Below, one piece after another: positions 60,101-64,000 of a DNA stretch of 64,000 nt. The stretch comes from Meloidogyne chitwoodi (lineage: Eukaryota > Nematoda > Chromadorea > Rhabditida > Meloidogynidae). Where the stretch lies: positions 1,798,001 to 1,862,000 of the forward strand of contig JACZZP010000003.1 of NCBI GenBank assembly GCA_015183035.1. Direction: 5' to 3'. The number at the start of each line of letters is the position of its first letter. Within the stretch, counting starts at the first letter, position 1. Under the pieces are notes generated by a model. It had not been told where the DNA came from, did no database searches, and saw only the letters and a list, made by a program, of their open reading frames with translations. The translations under genes were made by a program, and so were the position numbers.

Positions 60101-62318
60101 TATTTCTTCCTTTTTTAATCCATGGATTTTTAGAATATTAAGATTTAATGGAAATAAAATTTAAAATTTTATTTCTAAATAAAATAAAATTAATCATTTT
60201 AAAAATTAATAAATAAAAATATTTTTAATAATTAGAAATTATAAATAAATATAAAAGAAATAAAATATATTTAATTTTTTTATCCTCAATCTGTAACATA
60301 TTTTCCTTGTTTTCATTTCATGGTCAATGATATATACTTTTTTTATTGGGTTCTTTAATTTATATATTAAATATATTTAAGTGGAATATTTTCTAAAAAT
60401 AAATATAATAAACTCAATTTGAAAGGTCTATAGAAGAGAAAAAATATAAAGGTCGTGGTGGTGACAATATTCAAGTGACGAATCAATGGAGGAAAGCGGA
60501 AATGTGAGGATTTTTAAAAATAGGCTGTCTGTCATTTTTGCAAATATTTTGCATAGTAAATCTAAAATTGAGGTGTAAAAGAGAAAAATATAGTTAAAAA
60601 TGCAAAGTCGCAGAAAAAGAAATCCAAAAATAAGTAGTAAATAAATACACAAGTTGGTCAAAATTTTTATTTATAAATTTACTTTCCATAAAAAGGAAAA
60701 AGAGATTTTGAAGATTTAAAAAAGATGGAGAATGGGAATATTATCATCTATTTGGATTTGATATTTCTGAACTGGGGTTTTTGACATTCTCATAAAAAAA
60801 TATTTAGAAATAATTGCTTTACTTAGTTAATAATAATAAATTTATGATTCGGGTCATTTACTTTTAAAAATAAAAGTAACTATAATCATCCAAGCATTTC
60901 CCCCAATAATTAATATTTAGCGTGAGTCTTCACAGGTCAGATGAACTGAGTGAAATAATAAAATATTTTTCTGCTCACATCCACTTGAAGTAAAAGTCTT
61001 ATGATGAGCTTAATTGCTTTTGAAAAAATAAAATAATAAATCCATTTAAGAGAAATAAAATGGTCAAAGATTAAAAGTTGAAGGAAAGAATATTTTAAAA
61101 ATAAATATATTCTCTAAAATGATTTAATATATTTTTTGTTTATCTCGCCAGAAGACCTAAGTTGACAATAAATAAATAATATTTATTAATGTAAAATTGA
61201 CTGTGTTTTGTTCTCAAAAATTCAAAGGATTAAAAATAAAATATAAAAAAATAAATAGAAAAAAGAAAATAATATAAAATAATTCAAATTTTTTTTTTTA
61301 ATTTTTAAGAAAAAAAATTAAACCATTTAAGAGAAAAAATAAATTAATTAGTCATAACTAGTATTATGTAAATTAATTAAAAAAAATATATATATAAAAA
61401 ACAAAAGCTATAAAAAAATTAATTAACTTAATTTTAGATAATATATGTATATACATATACACTAATTGTTTAAGAGAATGACATCATTAAATTTTTATAA
61501 AAAATGTTTGCAATTTAATTTAAATTTTTAACAATACTAATTGAAGGAAAGACTTTAAAGAGGAGGGAATTCAATTTTTAATAAATTGCCAAATTAAAAA
61601 TATCAATAATTTAAATATTCCTAAAATTTCTAAAAAAAATCTACCCTTTTCCCATAAAAAATAAAATAAATTGCAATAATTAAACCTTTTTTACACATTA
61701 AAAACCCACCAATGAAGATATTGTCGTCGTTTTTTTATAGTAAATTGTTTTAAATTTTCAGTGTTATCCCGTGCTTCTGACCTATCAATTATTTTGTCAC
61801 GGCCAAGGAAATGAAGAGAGTATAACTTCTTTAAATATTAAATAGCATAAGGTGTCAATATTGTTGTCAACACACCATTCTTTGATTGTTAGAAGAGAAT
61901 TTATATAGGAATAAAAATATACAATAGAAAGAATGATTCAGAGTTTATTTCAAAAGATAACTAATTTATTTTATTATTTTGATTTGTTAGATAAAACTTT
62001 TAAAAAATGTTCATTTCCCTGTAAATTTTTTATTTTAAAATTAAAAAAAAAAATGAAAAAATAATTAAATGAGTAAAAATCATTACTTTGAATGAAACTT
62101 TTATTAAAAAACAAAATTTATTTATACGCCAATTTTTTACAAAAAGCCAAAAAGGAGATCCTTATGGAAAAATTCTTGAAGTGAACCGGCCTTATAAACT
62201 TTAAAGGCAAAATTTAATATAAGAGGAGAGGAATGTTTTGTCAAATGAAGAGAATATATAAGTTACAAGAAAAATAAATAAAAAAATTGTTAAAAATTCG
62301 ATTTAGATAAAGACTTGG
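57170..62318. other. Large gene-poor AT-rich region
   Basis: About 5.1 kb with no recognisable coding exon on either strand. It presumably includes the upstream control region of the convertase gene and 3' UTR sequence of gamma-tubulin. Visible local features are a TATA-like CTATAAAAACCC at about 58070 on the plus strand, a short GC patch CATCCGGGATCGCCGGAGG near 58381-58400 and many A/T homopolymer runs. Frames at 59183-59395 and 60428-60661 are low-complexity. Confidence 0.5.
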
Positions 62319-64000
62319 TCATTTTGGTGTACCATTGGAATATTCACTATAATTCTCGTCAAGTGATATTTGCTTTTGTGGAAGATCACAGTCAATAAAA
62401 CTAAAAAATAATTTTTAAAAATATATATTTTAAAATTTTCTATAAAAAAACAAACTCAGCAAAACGAGAAGTTCGGTAAAGATTGAGCAATTCATTTAAT
62501 CTATCCTTGCTTTCTTCCATCTTTTGCTCTAAACAAATTTTGCCTGATTGTTTGTCTCCGCCTTGCTCCATTGCTTCTTCGAATTTATGTACTACAAAAT
62601 AATAATAATATTAATAAAATTGATATAAAATTAAACCGTTTGCTTTTTTATGCCACATCTTTTGAAAGTCCACTGCAATTGATCGAAAACACACAGAAAC
62701 TGAAGTATGATTAGCGATTAAAAGGCCAGTAACTGGATTCTGACTGTTGTTCATATAAGGAGAAAGACGGCATGTAGTCATATTTAACGTTCCAGGCATC
62801 CAATTAGGAGATCTAAAAAATATAAAAACATTCGAGAAAATACATAAATATTGACTCACTTATACACATTTTTCTGTGTCATACTTCTCATCTTCACATG
62901 GTCATATAATGACCCAATTCCCATTCCTGCAGTCGCCACAGATCCAGCAAAATTCATTAAAGGATCCTGGATACTCTGCAAAATAATTAATCCAGACAAA
63001 AGATTGTGTTGGTCATCCTCATCTGTACGATTATCAGAAGGTGTTGAAGTTTGATGGGTAATATCAGTATGAACTGAAGATGAACGTTTTAATAAAGTTG
63101 TTCGTTGTTCTTTTAGAAGTTGCTGACTTGAACTAATCAACTGACCTAAAAACGAATGGAATATCTTAACACTTTAATCTTTGAAGGATAAAATTAAAAT
63201 TCATTAAAATTCACTTGTGGGAAAATTTCATTCCCATTGCAAGTTATTTTTACTTAAATTTAAATTAATTTGAATTTTTATACGTTTCTTATAAAATTTT
63301 AAAAACAATGAATTCTTTTTTAGGTTTGAACTTACGAGGATCAATCAAATAAGAAAGAATGCTTTTTGGCTCAGGAAATTTGACAAGCTGTGGCCTTTGA
63401 GTTTCTTCACGAACAGGGACAAAAGGAACGAGTGCTAAGATTAAGTTTAAAAAAATAAAATAATTTGTCAATTCTTTGTTTCTCACCTGGCTGTGAAAAA
63501 ATCATTGGTGGAAATGGATTGATCATTCCCGAAATATGCATCAGACGAGTGTACATAGGCTGATAGAATCGTATTGGAGAAGACAATCCAGCCATAACTT
63601 GACTCATCATTGAATTAATTTGGGCATAATTCTTTTTCTCTGGAGCAGCTATGTTTGCCAAATTTTCATTTGTTCCATCTCTTCTAAGCCGATAAATTGG
63701 ATTAACTGATTTACAATGACGTTCAAATGCATCATTGTCAAAAAGGAGGCACATATCAGCATATTCCATTATAGAGTCAAGAGAAAGCACGATATTATAT
63801 GGAGCGACTATAAATGTTGAAATTTTGTCAAAATATTTTTTAAACAAAATCTTGCCTTGAACATTGCAAGTCATAAGTTGAACAGTTGAATAAGTTTGAA
63901 TTATATTTTTCGAATATCTAAATATAAGAATATTACGTTAGATTCATATTAAGAAAAGAAGTTTAATTCTAACCGATCACGAAGTTCTTGAAGAAGTTTT
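62319..64000 (-). CDS. tbg-1: Divergent gamma-tubulin (partial, 5' end outside window)
   Basis: Microtubule-nucleating tubulin of the centrosome. The frame enters from the window edge with KLLQELRDRYSKNIIQTYS and continues with FIVAPYNIVLSLDSIMEYAD, MCLLFDNDAFERHC, KNYAQINSMMSQVMAGLSSP, then LALVPFVPV-type QPALVPFVPVREETQRPQLV. The C-terminal domain reads HNLLSGLIILQSIQDPLMNF, PNWMPGTLNMTTCRLSPYMN, VTGLLIANHTSVSVCFRSIA, and a helical tail KKANVHKFEEAMEQGG. It ends EYSNGTPK at 62319. ANHTS after a SGL/TGL step is the gamma-tubulin signature, and nematode gamma-tubulins are known to be divergent. An acidic/Ser-rich insertion near 63000-63120 (STPSDNRTDEDDQHN) is unusual. Beta- or alpha-tubulin does not fit. 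Confidence 0.8.

Noticed and set aside
57170..62318. Search for spliced-leader RNA, tRNA or histone genes in the gene-poor stretch
   Set aside because: No SL1-like leader, B box or histone-like coding sequence was found by eye.

Overview
This is a very AT-rich eukaryotic window: multi-exon genes with mostly short (about 30-100 bp) GT-AG introns, and several gene-like units only 1-300 bp apart on one strand. The protein set (a Costars-domain protein, aminergic GPCR, TWK-type K+ channel, furin-like convertase, BAG-1, PAS-4, a divergent gamma-tubulin and an SXP/RAL-2-like secreted protein) points to a nematode. The composition and gene style suggest a root-knot nematode (Meloidogyne) or another tylenchid; that placement is inference. 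No CRISPR, rRNA or bacterial features were seen.

Layout. 1-9.7 kb, minus strand: a same-strand series read from right to left, consisting of IPP isomerase, signal peptidase subunit 3, pyroglutamyl-peptidase I, a possible RNA polymerase I RPA34-like subunit, a PNRC-motif protein and a chromodomain-ankyrin (MPP8-like) protein that runs off the window. 10-16.4 kb, plus strand: PBDC1, gamma-glutamyltransferase (first intron carries a foldback element) and an ABRA/Costars protein. 16.7-19.8 kb, minus: a presenilin and an MMD-type PAQR protein. 20.2-26.6 kb: TMED (p24), BAG-1, proteasome alpha4 (pas-4), then a second gene whose front is alpha4 and whose back is alpha2, and nepr-1. 26.7-28.9 kb: mariner remains and unassigned sequence. 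28.95-33.8 kb: SLC66A2/PQLC1 with an entire antisense aminergic GPCR gene inside one intron. 34.6-38.9 kb, minus: snx-17, a COMM-domain mini-protein and DHODH in a tight same-strand cluster. 39-42 kb: a large foldback element, a ubiquitin plus ubiquitin-like fusion gene and a MITE with 8-bp target duplications. 42-49.3 kb, minus: a two-pore K+ channel with a changed second selectivity filter, a small SXP/RAL-2-like secreted protein and an Asn-rich secreted orphan. 50.4-57.2 kb: a small candidate amidated-peptide precursor and a furin-type convertase. 57-62.3 kb is gene-poor, followed by partial gamma-tubulin.

Functional links. SNX17 is the cargo adaptor for Retriever, which works with the COMMD-containing CCC complex, so the snx-17/COMM neighbours make biological sense. 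The convertase could process the nearby candidate peptide precursor, but its targets are not shown by sequence. The strongest novelty is the in-frame alpha4/alpha2 chimeric proteasome gene. Its first two exons and introns are essentially identical to the adjacent pas-4, which indicates recent duplication or gene conversion. Exon joins were worked out by eye from reading frame and splice signals, so the spans given include introns and some internal boundaries are approximate.
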